Assembly (NCBI RefSeq): GCF_017872975.1
Contig: NZ_JAGGJP010000006.1
Span: 1 to 64,000 of the forward strand
From: Rubellimicrobium aerolatum
GTDB lineage: Bacteria; Pseudomonadota; Alphaproteobacteria; Rhodobacterales; Rhodobacteraceae
DNA: 64,000 nt
Reading direction: 5' to 3'
Shown here: positions 37,859 through 47,851 of the stretch, piece by piece
Layout: the number at the start of each line of letters is the position of its first letter
Numbering within the stretch: the stretch's first letter is position 1
Program-made: the position numbers and the translations under genes
Notes under the pieces: generated by a model
What the model was told of the DNA's origin: nothing
Databases searched by the model: none
What the model saw: only the letters and a program-made list of their open reading frames with translations

Positions 37859-38278
37859 CGGGGCTCTCCGTGGGTGGGTGTCGGAGAGGGGACGCGCGAA
37901 GGCCGCGCCGGGTTCCGGCGCGTCGCGCGCGCCGGGGGTGGCCCGTCGCCGCAGGGCGATGCCGCGCGACGCCGGTGGCGGCCGCGGGCAAGCGCGTGCA
38001 CGACGCGCGGCGGCTGGGTCTTTGCGGCCCCGTCCCGGCGCAATCCTGCGCGGGGGCGGGTCCTCCCAGGGGGGCTGCCGGCCGCTCGGCGTCCCTTCAA
38101 ACAGCGCATGGCCCAGCGGCGAGGATGGCTCCGGACGCGCGACGGGGGGTCCCGGCGGGCGCCCGGTCCTTGGGGCCTGTGCGAGCAATGTGCCCGGGAA
38201 AGGTGAACGACCTCTGACAGCACCGGGCGTTGCGTGTTGCATGGGATTCTAGGGATCGGGGGCGCGTGGTGGGGCGCG
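37859..38278. other. Intergenic region holding repeat copy A
   Basis: About 420 bases between the 28-residue ORF and the end of the SGNH-type hydrolase gene. The only structure I can identify is the 134-bp copy of a dispersed repeat at 37992-38125. Frames that stay open are Arg/Gly/Pro-rich and not gene-like. Confidence 0.5.
37992..38125 (+). repeat. Dispersed ~135-bp repeat, copy A
   Basis: This stretch matches 59069-59204 over its full length with few gaps. Bases 38016-38046 are identical to 59093-59123 (31 bases). Both copies start with GCGCGT, pass through TCTTTGCGGCCCCGTCCC, and end in CGGCGAGGA. Both are intergenic and in the same orientation. Between conserved blocks they differ by scattered substitutions, so the element is old or under selection. 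It could be a structured RNA, a binding region or a mobile-repeat relic. Confidence 0.7.
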
Positions 38279-39265
38279 TCAGTGGGAGCGGTCGGGCCCG
38301 GAGCGGTCGGGGCCGTATTGGTCGGGGCCGAATTGGTCGGGGCCGGTCGCGAGGACGGGGCTTTCGGCGAGGAGCGGGTCCAGCTCGACGAGCAGGCGCT
38401 CCACCAGCCAGGTCCGGCCCAGGCTGTTGAAGTGGCAGCCGTCCCGGCGCAGGTCCTCGTCCATCTGGTCGGTGTCGAGGCCGACCGTCACGCGGTCGAG
38501 GCCGGCGGCGGCCCGTCGGATCGCCTCGGTCGCGGCGGGGTGGAACCTCGGCCCGCAGCGCGAGCCCTGGAGCAGGTAGATGGAGGCATCGGGGATGCGG
38601 TCGAGCAGCAGGGCGAGCAGGGCTCGGACGGCCGGGACGGTGTCGCGGCCGTCGGGGTCGATCTCGGCGTCGGTCTCGCCCTGGTGCCAGATCACCAGGG
38701 GGTCGCGGTAGCCCTGGGCGAGCGCGCCCGAGGCGGTGGCGACCAGCGCGTCGAGATAGCCGGAGCGGGGATCGACCCAATCCGCGAACTGCGTGGAGCC
38801 GATGGCGCCGTGGACGAAGACGATGGGCCGGTCGAGCCGGGCTTCGAGCCGCGCGCCGAACTCCACCCAGAGGCTGCCGCCCTGGCCGGCGGCGCCGAGG
38901 ACCGGATCGGCCTGCGGGTAGCAGCGGCCGTCGTAGAAGGTGACGACGCGGCTCCCCTCGCGGGCGGGGAGGAGGCTGGAGTTGCTGTTGGCGGCGTTGG
39001 ACTGGCCGCCAGTGACGATCAGCACCGATTCGCCGGGCGGCGGGCAGGGGACGGGCGCGGGCGGGTCGTAGTCGGCGAGCCGGGGCACGGGGACCCAGTC
39101 CTTGGGCAGGCCGAGGGAGACGCGGATCAGGCGCTTGCCTTCGAGCACCGCATCGCGCAGCGCGGGCGACATGGTGGCCGTGACCGCGCCCGCCTGGAAC
39201 GCGGCGAGCAATGCCACCAGGACGAGGGCCAGCCCCCGCCACCCGCGAAGCCGTCGGTTGAACAT
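38279..39265 (-). CDS. Secreted sialate-O-acetylesterase-like (SASA/SGNH) hydrolase
   Basis: 328 residues with an N-terminal signal or anchor (LRGWRGLALVLVALLAAFQ). The domain motif IVTGGQSNAANSNSSLL (nucleophile Ser about residue 89), a block with FVHGAIGSTQFADWVDP, VIWHQGETDAEIDPDG and the terminal DGCHFNSLGR (Asp/His) match the SASA group of carbohydrate esterases. The natural substrate is unknown. The tail after about residue 305 consists of five-residue repeats GPDxx. Start ATG at 39265 is placed at the signal peptide. Confidence 0.8.
   Translation of the reverse strand: MFNRRLRGWRGLALVLVALLAAFQAGAVTATMSPALRDAVLEGKRLIRVSLGLPKDWVPVPRLADYDPPAPVPCPPPGESVLIVTGGQSNAANSNSSLLPAREGSRVVTFYDGRCYPQADPVLGAAGQGGSLWVEFGARLEARLDRPIVFVHGAIGSTQFADWVDPRSGYLDALVATASGALAQGYRDPLVIWHQGETDAEIDPDGRDTVPAVRALLALLLDRIPDASIYLLQGSRCGPRFHPAATEAIRRAAAGLDRVTVGLDTDQMDEDLRRDGCHFNSLGRTWLVERLLVELDPLLAESPVLATGPDQFGPDQYGPDRSGPDRSH
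38285..38345. repeat. 15-bp tandem repeat coding the C-terminal tail
   Basis: Four copies of about 15 bp, ending in GGTCGGGGCC or GGTCGGGCCC, lie head to tail in the last codons of the hydrolase gene and code for GPDQF, GPDQY, GPDRS, GPDRS. Such units often change copy number by slippage. Confidence 0.65.
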
Positions 39266-39738
39266 CCGAATCCCCTGCCGACCCCGTTGCAGGACTCGTA
39301 TTGTTTCCATCCTGGGGTTGAAAGGCTCCACTTGGTTGAAACTGGCGACGGGTGTGCGACCGCCGCGTTCCTGATCGCCGGGGTGGCGGCTTGGGCGGAT
39401 TGTGCGCGCGCCGCCGACGGCGGGGCTGGCGGAGCGGTGCCTCGGGCCCGGGCCTCGCGACGGACCCCACGGCGGAAGCGATGCGGCGTCGGGCGGAGCC
39501 TGCACGGGGAGGGGGGCCGGCCCGGGTGGGGGACGACGCCACTCGGGGGTGGGGTGCGAGGGTGAGGTCGCGGCGGCGCTTCCTGCCGAGCGCATCGGAG
39601 TCCGGGCCGGCTGCGGACGGCTCGCCCCGTTTGGCCGGACGGCCTCCGGGCGCGCGGGTTGCCGTTCCGCGTGCCGTCCCGCGCAGGGCCCGGGACGGGT
39701 CGGGCGGCGCGAAGGACCACGCAACGGCCCGGGCGCGG
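39266..39738. other. Intergenic region upstream of the hydrolase, downstream of prfC
   Basis: About 470 bases without a credible gene. Near the left end the direct repeat GGTTGAAA occurs twice (39316-39323 and 39334-39341) with starts 18 bases apart, about 50-75 bases upstream of the hydrolase start; this could be an activator site. The rest is high-GC sequence in which I see nothing. Confidence 0.4.
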
Positions 39739-41340
<1,602 letters not shown>

Positions 41341-41474
41341 GGCCCGGCCCACATAGGCGAGGGGGAGCCCTGGGGCAACCGGGGCGGATGGCCGCAAGGG
41401 ACGGCGCGGTGACGCTTGCTCCGGGCGGGTCGGGGGCCTAGAAGCCCCAGGGTTTTCGTCGGGATCGGGTGGGC

Positions 41475-42566
41475 ATGGAGCCGAGGCTGGAGGTCGGGGG
41501 ACTCACGCGGCGCTTCGGCGGGCGGGAGGTGGTGCGGGACGTGTCCTTCGCCATCGCGGCGGGGCAGGTGAGCTGCCTGCTGGGACCCTCGGGCTGCGGC
41601 AAGAGCACGACGCTGCGGCTGATCGCGGGCGTGGACCTGCCGGACGGGGGGACGATCCGGGTGGACGGGCGGCCGATGGTCGAGGGCGCGGTGCGGGTGC
41701 CGCCCGAGAAGCGCGGCATCGGGCTGATGTTCCAGGACTTCGCGCTGTTCCCGCACCTGACGGTGGCGCAGAACGTGGGCTTCGGGCTGCCCAAGGGGAC
41801 GCCGGGGCGGGCGGAGCGGGTCGCCGATCTGCTGGAGCGGGTGGGGATGACGCGCCACGCGGGCAAGCATCCGCACGAGCTGTCGGGGGGCGAGCAGCAG
41901 CGGGTGGCGCTGGCGCGGGCGCTCGCGCCCCGGCCCCGGATCATGCTGATGGACGAGCCCTTCTCGGGGCTGGACGACCGGCTGCGGGACGACATCCGCG
42001 ACGAGACTCTGGCGGTGCTGAAGGCCGAGGGGACGGCGGTGCTGCTGGTCACGCACGAGCCCACCGAGGCGATGCGGATGGCGGACGAGATCCTGCTGAT
42101 GCGGGACGGGCGCATCGTGCAGGCGGGCGCGCCCTACACGATCTACAACAACCCGGTGGACCTTCGGGCGGCGGCGTTCTTTTCCGACCTCAATGTGATC
42201 CGGGGACGGGTGGAGGGCGCGCTGACCGAGACGGCATTCGGGCCGTTCCTGGTGCCGGGCGTGCCCGACGGCGGCGAGGTCGATATCGCCATCCGGCCGC
42301 AGCACCTGAAGATCGACTTCGACCGCGCGGGCAAGGGGCCGCTGCCGACGCCGTCGCATGGGGATGCCGCGCGGGGCGTGGTGGAGCGGGCGCGGTTCAT
42401 GGGGTCGGAAAGCCTCGTGGAGTTCCGCATGGACTTCGACGGATCGGTGCTGCGCGCCAAGGTGCCCTGGGTGTTCCTGCCCAAGCCCGGCACGCCCTTG
42501 TGGCTGATGTTCCGGCGCGACCGCTGCTTCGTCTTCCCGCGCGAGGGTCAGCCCAGGGTGGCCTGA
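41475..42566 (+). CDS. ABC transporter ATP-binding protein, FbpC/PotA-like
   Basis: 363 residues: Walker A LLGPSGCGKSTTLR (about residues 35-48), Q-loop MFQDFALFPHL, signature LSGGEQQRVALARALA, Walker B IMLMDEPFSGLDD and H-loop VTHEPTEAMRMAD, then a C-terminal TOBE-type domain (VDIAIRPQHLKI). The pattern fits importers of ferric ion, sulfate or polyamines. No permease or binding-protein gene is nearby, so the partners are elsewhere. The convergent regulator overlaps its end by 19 bases. Confidence 0.9.
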   Translation: MEPRLEVGGLTRRFGGREVVRDVSFAIAAGQVSCLLGPSGCGKSTTLRLIAGVDLPDGGTIRVDGRPMVEGAVRVPPEKRGIGLMFQDFALFPHLTVAQNVGFGLPKGTPGRAERVADLLERVGMTRHAGKHPHELSGGEQQRVALARALAPRPRIMLMDEPFSGLDDRLRDDIRDETLAVLKAEGTAVLLVTHEPTEAMRMADEILLMRDGRIVQAGAPYTIYNNPVDLRAAAFFSDLNVIRGRVEGALTETAFGPFLVPGVPDGGEVDIAIRPQHLKIDFDRAGKGPLPTPSHGDAARGVVERARFMGSESLVEFRMDFDGSVLRAKVPWVFLPKPGTPLWLMFRRDRCFVFPREGQPRVA

Positions 42567-43219
42567 TAGTCGGCGAGGGTCCGGCCCGGCTCGTCCACGA
42601 AGAGCTGGGGGAGGGCCGTGACCTCCTCGATCAGGTCCACGCGGTGGAGGTCGAAGCCGCCGCCGGTCTCGTCCCAGCAGGTGACCGTCCAGACCCGGCC
42701 CCAGTAGTCGAGCCGGAGGGGCCGGACGATCCGGCGCGGCGGCGTGGCAGGGGGGAGGTGGAGGCGGAGCTTCTGCCGGGCGCGGATGGCGGCACGGATG
42801 ACCGGCATGTGGCGGAAGCCGCGCGAGGCCTCGGCGAAGGCGTGGGTGGCGAAGCCGAAGGCCACCTGCGGGGCGGAGCGGTCCTCGGGGAGCACGGCGT
42901 CGATCTTGGCGGACAGGCTGCGGGCGGCCTCCTTCAGCTCCTCGTCGCCGGCCTCGCCCACCACGGCGAGGCCGAGATGGAGGGCCTCCAGCTCGGGCAG
43001 GGACAGGTTGAGGGGCGGGAGCGTGACGGGGGAGGTGGCGGCGTAGCCCAGGCCGCGCTCGCCGGCGATGGGGACGCCGCTGGCGATCAGCGTGTCCATG
43101 TCGCGGTAGATGGTGCGGGGGGAGACGCGCAGGCGGCGGGCGAGGTCCTCGGCCCGGTGGAGGCGGCCGTCGGACAGGAGGCGCACGAGGTCGAGGAGGC
43201 GGTCGGTGCGGGGGGGCAT
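42548..43219 (-). CDS. WYL-domain transcriptional regulator, YafY type
   Basis: 223 residues. The N-terminal winged helix (RLLDLVRLLSDGRLHRAED, LARRLRVSPRTIYRDMDTLI) is of the DeoR/HTH_11 type. The C-terminal WYL domain contains RIVRPLRLDYWGRVWTVTCWD and FDLHRVDLIEEV. WYL domains bind small ligands or nucleic acid. The ATG at 43219 (MPPRTDRLL) is chosen over an in-frame start 96 bases upstream, which would cover the palindromic operator region. Overlaps the convergent ABC gene. Confidence 0.87.
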   Translation of the reverse strand: MPPRTDRLLDLVRLLSDGRLHRAEDLARRLRVSPRTIYRDMDTLIASGVPIAGERGLGYAATSPVTLPPLNLSLPELEALHLGLAVVGEAGDEELKEAARSLSAKIDAVLPEDRSAPQVAFGFATHAFAEASRGFRHMPVIRAAIRARQKLRLHLPPATPPRRIVRPLRLDYWGRVWTVTCWDETGGGFDLHRVDLIEEVTALPQLFVDEPGRTLADYQATLG

Positions 43220-43228
43220 GGGGCCTCC

Positions 43229-43248
43229 TGACAGGTTCGTGTCACGAA
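43229..43248. promoter_or_regulatory. Overlapping palindromes upstream of the WYL regulator, candidate operator
   Basis: TGACA-N6-TGTCA at 43229-43244 and TTCGTG-T-CACGAA at 43236-43248 overlap, 10-30 bases upstream of the regulator start and about 100 bases before tatA. Placement suggests autoregulation, possibly also an effect on tatA. Symmetry is seen directly; the binding protein is inferred. Confidence 0.45.
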
Positions 43249-43347
43249 ATACGACATCGCGGCGCGTTTTCCCAGGATGAGGCGTTCCCGCAGAGGCACG
43301 GACGCGATATGACACCGGCCTGAACCCGATGTCCGCTGGAGGGACAG

Positions 43348-43563
43348 ATGCTGAACAATATCGGCCCGATGGGCTTTATCATCATCGCGATCGTGATCCT
43401 CGTGCTGTTCGGGCGCGGCAAGATTTCCGGCATCATGGGCGAGGTCGGCAAGGGCATCACCTCGTTCCGCAAGGGCATGGACGAGGGCCGCCGCGAGATC
43501 GACGACACCAATGCCGCCGCCGCCCGCGACGTGACCCCCTCGGAGGAGCGCGACCGGGTCTGA
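43348..43563 (+). CDS. tatA: Twin-arginine translocase subunit TatA
   Basis: 71 residues. A single N-terminal transmembrane helix (GPMGFIIIAIVILVLFGRGK) leads into the Phe-Gly hinge (LFGRGK) and an amphipathic helix (ISGIMGEVGKGITSFRKGM), followed by a short acidic tail. TatA oligomerises to allow folded proteins across the inner membrane. GGAGG is well placed before the ATG. First gene of a tatA-tatB-tatC-DUF815 cluster. Confidence 0.94.
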   Translation: MLNNIGPMGFIIIAIVILVLFGRGKISGIMGEVGKGITSFRKGMDEGRREIDDTNAAAARDVTPSEERDRV

Positions 43564-43601
43564 GCCCCGTCCGCGCCGCCCCGACCTGAGAGGAGCTGGC
43601 C

Positions 43602-44102
43602 ATGTTCGACCTGGGCTGGACGGAGATGATGCTCGTGGGCGTGGTGGCCCTGATCGTCGTCGGCCCCAAGGAGCTGCCGAACCTGTTCCGCGCCGTGGGG
43701 CAGGCGGTCGGCAAGGCGCGCGGCATGGCGCGGGAGTTCAGCCGCGCCATGGAGGCCGCCGCCGACGAGGCCGGGGTCAAGGAGATCAACCGGACGATCC
43801 AGGCGGCCACCCGGCCCGTGCAGTTCGGGACCGACAGCCTGCGGAAGTCGGTCATGGGAACGCCGGGGGGGACGGCGGGACGGCCGGCCGCCCCTCTCGA
43901 TCCCGGCACTCCGCTGGAGCCGGGAGCCCCGGCGCCGGGCCCCGCGACCAAGGGCTTCGCCGCCCAGCGCGCCGAGGAGCATAGCCGGCGGCTGGCCGAG
44001 GCGGCGAGCCGCGCCGAGGCGCGGGCCGCCGCGGGCGGCGTTCCGGGCGGCGCGTCCGGCCCGGCCCTTCCCGATCACGTGCCTTCCGACGGAACCCCAT
44101 GA
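43602..44102 (+). CDS. tatB: Twin-arginine translocase subunit TatB
   Basis: 166 residues. N-terminal helix with conserved acid [20 protein letters not shown], then the GPKELPN hinge and a long amphipathic helix ([20 protein letters not shown]). The Pro/Ala-rich C-terminal half is disordered. With TatC it forms the receptor for twin-arginine signal peptides. The stop overlaps the tatC ATG by four bases. Confidence 0.94.
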   Translation: MFDLGWTEMMLVGVVALIVVGPKELPNLFRAVGQAVGKARGMAREFSRAMEAAADEAGVKEINRTIQAATRPVQFGTDSLRKSVMGTPGGTAGRPAAPLDPGTPLEPGAPAPGPATKGFAAQRAEEHSRRLAEAASRAEARAAAGGVPGGASGPALPDHVPSDGTP

Positions 44103-44989
44103 CCGCCAAGACCTCTCCCCTGGCCGACCCCATCGACGAGGTCGAGGCCTCCTCCGCGCCGCTGATCGAGCATCTGGCCGAGCTGCGGACCCGGATCATC
44201 TGGTCGCTCCTCGCCTTCGTGGTGGCGATGACGGCCTGCTTCGTCGTCTGGGAGCCGATCTACGATTTCCTGACGGTGCCTCTCTGCACGGCGCTGAACG
44301 CCAACGGGCAGCCCTGCGAACTGGTGTTCCTGTCGCTGCAGGAAGGGTTCTTCCTGGCGCTGTCCATCTCGATGATGGCGGGGCTGGTGCTGTCCTTCCC
44401 GGTGATCTCGTACCAGCTCTGGCGGTTCGTGGCGCCGGGACTCTACAAGAACGAGAAAGGGGCGTTCCTGCCGTTCCTGCTCGCCTCGCCGATCATGTTC
44501 TTCCTGGGGGCGGCCTTCGCCTACTGGGTCATCGCGCCGATGGCGTTCAGCTTCTTCCTCACCTTCCAATCGGCGGGGACGCTGACGGGGGCGGAGGCGG
44601 TGCAGGAGGGGGGCGCGGCGTCCGTCGTGTTCCAGGGGTCGGCCAAGTCCTACCTGTCGCTGACGATGGCGTTCATCGTGTCCTTCGGGCTGTGCTTCCA
44701 GTTGCCGGTGCTGCTGACGCTGCTGGGGCGGGCGGGGATCGTGACGGGGGCGGGGCTGGCGCGGATGCGGAAGTACGCGCTGGTGGGCATCCTGATCCTT
44801 GCCGCCATCGCCACGCCGGGGCCGGACGTGATGAGCCAGGTGATCCTCTTCGCGGTGGTCTATCCGCTCTACGAGGTGTCGATCTGGCTGGTGCGTCGGC
44901 ACGAGCGGCAGGTCGAGGCGAAGATGCGGGCCGAGGGGCTGCTGCGGCCGGACGAGACGCTCTATGACGACGACGAGGCAGCGTCGTGA
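44099..44989 (+). CDS. tatC: Twin-arginine translocase subunit TatC
   Basis: 296 residues, six transmembrane helices. The N-terminal signature [16 protein letters not shown] and the periplasmic-loop Glu of [22 protein letters not shown] are present, as is [17 protein letters not shown]. The C terminus has about 30 extra charged residues (ARMR... [14 protein letters not shown]). TatC binds the signal peptide. The end overlaps the DUF815 start by four bases (GTGA). Confidence 0.96.
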   Translation: MTAKTSPLADPIDEVEASSAPLIEHLAELRTRIIWSLLAFVVAMTACFVVWEPIYDFLTVPLCTALNANGQPCELVFLSLQEGFFLALSISMMAGLVLSFPVISYQLWRFVAPGLYKNEKGAFLPFLLASPIMFFLGAAFAYWVIAPMAFSFFLTFQSAGTLTGAEAVQEGGAASVVFQGSAKSYLSLTMAFIVSFGLCFQLPVLLTLLGRAGIVTGAGLARMRKYALVGILILAAIATPGPDVMSQVILFAVVYPLYEVSIWLVRRHERQVEAKMRAEGLLRPDETLYDDDEAAS

Positions 44990-45852
44990 GCTTCGACGGA
45001 CGGGCCGACGGGCCGGCGGCGGACCCGCTGCGCCGGATTGCCGAGGCGCTGGAGCGGCTGGCCCCGCCGCCACCGCCCGCGCCGGACTTTCGCGGCACGG
45101 CCTTCGTCTGGCATCCCGACCCCGACCGGATCGAGCCGGTCAGGGCGGTGAGCCGGGTGGAGTTGGGGCTGCTGCTGGGCGTGGAGCGGGCGCGGGACAC
45201 GCTGCTGGCGAACACGCGGGCCTTTGCCAAGGGGTTCCCGGCGAACAACGCGCTGTTGTGGGGCGCGCGGGGGATGGGGAAGTCGAGCCTTGTCAAGGCC
45301 GTGCACGCAGCGGTGCAGGCCGAGGAGCCGAGCCTCAAGATCGTGGAGGTGAGCCGGGAGGACCTGGGGAGCATCGGGCGGTGCCTGGGGCTGCTGCGCG
45401 GCGCGCCGGGGCGGTTCATCCTGTTCTGCGACGACCTGTCGTTCAGCCATGACGACGCGCATTACAAGTCGCTGAAGGCGGTGCTCGACGGCGGCATCGA
45501 GGGGCGGCCCGACAACGTGGTGCTGTATGCCACCAGCAACCGGCGGCACCTGATGCCGCGCGACATGATCGAGAACGAGCGGTCGAGCGCGATCTCTCCA
45601 TCGGAGGCGGTGGAGGAGAAGGTGTCGCTGTCGGACCGCTTCGGGCTGTGGCTGGGGTTCCATCCCTGCTCGCAGGACGAGTTCCTGGCGATGATCCGGG
45701 GGTATTGCGACGCCTACGGGATCGGGATCGACGACGCCACGCTGCGGGCCGAGGCGGTTGAGTGGCAGGCCACGCGCGGCGCGCGGTCGGGGCGCGTGGC
45801 GTGGCAGTTCATGACGGACCTCGCGGGGCGCAGGGGCGTCCGGCTGGCCTGA
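44986..45852 (+). CDS. DUF815 family AAA-type ATPase
   Basis: 288 residues from a GTG start. Walker A is [20 protein letters not shown] (about residues 86-105) and Walker B is [11 protein letters not shown]. The rest reads [20 protein letters not shown] and [20 protein letters not shown], the DUF815 pattern. The biochemical role is unknown. Its start overlaps the tatC stop, so it is co-translated with Tat; this arrangement is common in related bacteria, but the link is unexplained. Confidence 0.87.
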   Translation: MSFDGRADGPAADPLRRIAEALERLAPPPPPAPDFRGTAFVWHPDPDRIEPVRAVSRVELGLLLGVERARDTLLANTRAFAKGFPANNALLWGARGMGKSSLVKAVHAAVQAEEPSLKIVEVSREDLGSIGRCLGLLRGAPGRFILFCDDLSFSHDDAHYKSLKAVLDGGIEGRPDNVVLYATSNRRHLMPRDMIENERSSAISPSEAVEEKVSLSDRFGLWLGFHPCSQDEFLAMIRGYCDAYGIGIDDATLRAEAVEWQATRGARSGRVAWQFMTDLAGRRGVRLA

Positions 45853-45859
45853 CGGCGCG

Positions 45860-45902
45860 ATGACCCCCTAGGGTGCGGGGTTCCGCGCCCGCGCGGGGTC
45901 AT
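45860..45902. terminator. Inverted repeat with 8-bp arms between convergent genes
   Basis: ATGACCCC at 45860-45867 pairs with GGGGTCAT at 45895-45902; between them lies GC-rich sequence that can pair further. It is located just after the DUF815 stop and may contribute to transcription termination. No T-run follows. Confidence 0.35.
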
Positions 45903-45921
45903 GCACCGTCGGTCCGTCAGG

Positions 45922-45958
45922 GTGCGTGAAGCTCCGCGTCCCGCGGAAAGCCACGCAC
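45922..45958. terminator. Symmetric hairpin between DUF815 and nlpD
   Basis: The arms GTGCGTG and CACGCAC (7 bp) enclose AAGC on both sides, then TCCGCG and CGCGGA (6 bp) close a three-base TCC loop. The AAGC/AAGC internal loop could form tandem G-A pairs. It sits between the ends of two convergent genes (45852 and 45983), as a bidirectional terminator would. Confidence 0.5.
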
Positions 45959-45982
45959 GCGACAGAGCCGCCGGGAATGCCG

Positions 45983-47155
45983 TTATGGCAGGAAGTCGGT
46001 GGGGTCCTGGCTCGCCATGCCTTGGCGCACCTCGAAGTGCAGGAAGGCGGGGTCGCCGGCGCGGACCTTGCCGATGGCCTGGCCGCGCGCGACGCTGTCG
46101 CCCTTGGCGACGGTCAGGTTGTCCACGTGGGTGTAGACGGTCAGCAGGTCGCCCGCGTGCTTGACGACGACGATCTGCACCCCTTCGGTGTTGGTGGTGA
46201 TCGCCGCCACGGTGCCGGCATCGGCGGCCCGCACCTCCGAGCCGGCCGCCGCGCCGATGTCGATGCCTTCGTTCCGGCCGGGCGCGTAGTCGCGGATGAT
46301 CGAGCCGGAGGCGGGCATCGCCAGCCGGGCGTCTGAGGGCTGCGTCTGCTGCGCGCCGACCTCCTGGTTCGGCGCGGGTGGCGGCGGCTCGGCGGCGGCG
46401 GGCGCGGGGGCGTCCTCGGGAAGGGGGGCGGCGGCGCTGGGCGGGATCGGCGTGGGGCTGCCCTGGCCGGGCTGCGCGACCGGCGTGGGCGCGGTCGCCG
46501 CGCCGGTGCTGGACGGGACGAGGAGCTGCTGCCCCTCGCGCACCATGAGATCGGGTCCGAGGTTGTTCAGCTCGGCGATGGAGCGGACGGGGACGCCGTA
46601 GAGCCGGGCGATGGAATACGCCGTCTCGCCGCGCTGGACGGGGTGGCGGATCGGCTCGGCGGAGGAGGCGGGCGCGGCGGGAGTCGCCGCCGGGGCGATG
46701 GGGGCCGCGACGGGGGCGAGCGCCGTGGTGGTGACGGGGCCGGCGCGGTCGATGGCGGCGGCGGCCGAGGCGACGAGGGTGCCCGTGGGGTTCGCGGCGG
46801 CCGGGGACTCGGGCAGGCGGCCGGGCAGGGCCACGACCTCCTGGTCCCGCAACGGCGAGTCGGGGGTGAGGCCGTTGTAGCTCGCCAGCTCCTGCGCGGG
46901 GATGCCGAGCCGGCCGGCGAGGGTGCCCACGGTGTCGCCCCGCTGGGCGACGGCGACCTGATAGGTCGGGTAGGTGATGACGCCCCGGGCGTCGGGTTCG
47001 GGCCGCTCAAGCGCGCTGAGCGCGGCGTCGGTGGTCGAGAAGCCGGTCCCGAGCGACCGCATGTCCATGTCCACCGGCCGCTGGCAGGCCGCCAGCGCCC
47101 CCAGCGCCAGGGCCGCGCAAGCCGCGCGTCGCAGGCCGTGCTGTCCGATCGTCAT
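45983..47155 (-). CDS. nlpD: LysM / degenerate M23 lipoprotein, NlpD-like
   Basis: 390 residues with a lipoprotein signal (ALGALAAC, Cys about residue 24). Two LysM modules follow: YQVAVAQRGDTVGTLAGRLG (about 65-110) and IRHPVQRGETAYSIARLYG (about 168-212). A Pro/Ala linker leads to a C-terminal M23 domain (about 290-390). Zinc ligands are replaced: NEGID stands where HxGxD is expected and FLHFEV for HLHFE. It therefore likely activates amidases rather than cutting peptidoglycan itself. Third gene after surE and pcm. Confidence 0.88.
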   Translation of the reverse strand: MTIGQHGLRRAACAALALGALAACQRPVDMDMRSLGTGFSTTDAALSALERPEPDARGVITYPTYQVAVAQRGDTVGTLAGRLGIPAQELASYNGLTPDSPLRDQEVVALPGRLPESPAAANPTGTLVASAAAAIDRAGPVTTTALAPVAAPIAPAATPAAPASSAEPIRHPVQRGETAYSIARLYGVPVRSIAELNNLGPDLMVREGQQLLVPSSTGAATAPTPVAQPGQGSPTPIPPSAAAPLPEDAPAPAAAEPPPPAPNQEVGAQQTQPSDARLAMPASGSIIRDYAPGRNEGIDIGAAAGSEVRAADAGTVAAITTNTEGVQIVVVKHAGDLLTVYTHVDNLTVAKGDSVARGQAIGKVRAGDPAFLHFEVRQGMASQDPTDFLP

Positions 47156-47206
47156 GCCGCTGCCCTCACTCGTTCCGGCCCGGGTCCGTCCCGGTGTCTT
47201 GGCGCC

Positions 47207-47851
47207 TCATTCCTGCCCGATCCCCGGAAGGAGGGGGACGAAGCGGACGGGGCGCAGCTCGTCGTAGTCGAAGCCCTTCTCGGCGGTGCGCGTGACGCGG
47301 ATCAGGCTTTGCACCGCGTCGCTCTGGCCGACCGGCAGGACCATGATGCCACCGATGCGCAACTGGGCCAAGAGGGGCGAGGGCGGGTCCTCGGCGGCGG
47401 CGGTCACGAGGATGCGGTCGAAGGGCGCCTGCTCGGGGAGGCCGTGGCTGCCGTCGGCGGCGAGCGCGGTGATGTTGTGGAGGCCGAGGGACTCGAAGAT
47501 TTCCCGCGCCTGGAGGACGAGGCTGCGGAAGCGGTCCACCGTGTAGACGCGCCGGGCGAGGAGCGACAGGATGGCGGCCTGGTAGCCGGAGCCGGTGCCG
47601 ACCTCGAGCACCTTGTCGCGGGGGCTCACCTGGAGCGCCTGGGTCATCAGCGCCACCACCGAGGGCTGGCTGATGGTCTGGCCGCAGGGGATCGGCAGGG
47701 GCACGTCCTCGTGCGCGCGGGTCGCGAAGATGCCCCGGATGAAGTGGTCGCGCGGGATGCGCTCCATGGCCGAGAGCACGCGCTGGTCGGTGACGCCCGC
47801 GCTGCGGAGCGCGTAAAGGAGCTGCATGGTCCGCTCGGCCTCGTCGGTCAT
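47207..47851 (-). CDS. pcm: Protein-L-isoaspartate O-methyltransferase
   Basis: Methylates isoaspartyl residues of aged proteins to allow repair. It has 214 residues. The N-terminal region [10 protein letters not shown] and [19 protein letters not shown] and the SAM-binding motif [16 protein letters not shown] (about residues 81-96) are typical. Start ATG overlaps the surE stop by four bases. The C-terminal half ends [12 protein letters not shown]. Confidence 0.94.
   Translation of the reverse strand: MTDEAERTMQLLYALRSAGVTDQRVLSAMERIPRDHFIRGIFATRAHEDVPLPIPCGQTISQPSVVALMTQALQVSPRDKVLEVGTGSGYQAAILSLLARRVYTVDRFRSLVLQAREIFESLGLHNITALAADGSHGLPEQAPFDRILVTAAAEDPPSPLLAQLRIGGIMVLPVGQSDAVQSLIRVTRTAEKGFDYDELRPVRFVPLLPGIGQE

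Noticed and set aside
39127-39720. Open minus-strand frame of nearly 200 codons before the hydrolase gene
   Set aside because: The translation is Arg/Pro-rich low-complexity sequence, overlaps the hydrolase signal peptide in another frame, and lacks a ribosome binding site.
41475-42566. ABC ATPase and WYL regulator as one regulated transport system
   Set aside because: They converge and only overlap at their 3' ends. No permease or binding protein is nearby, so a functional link is not supported.
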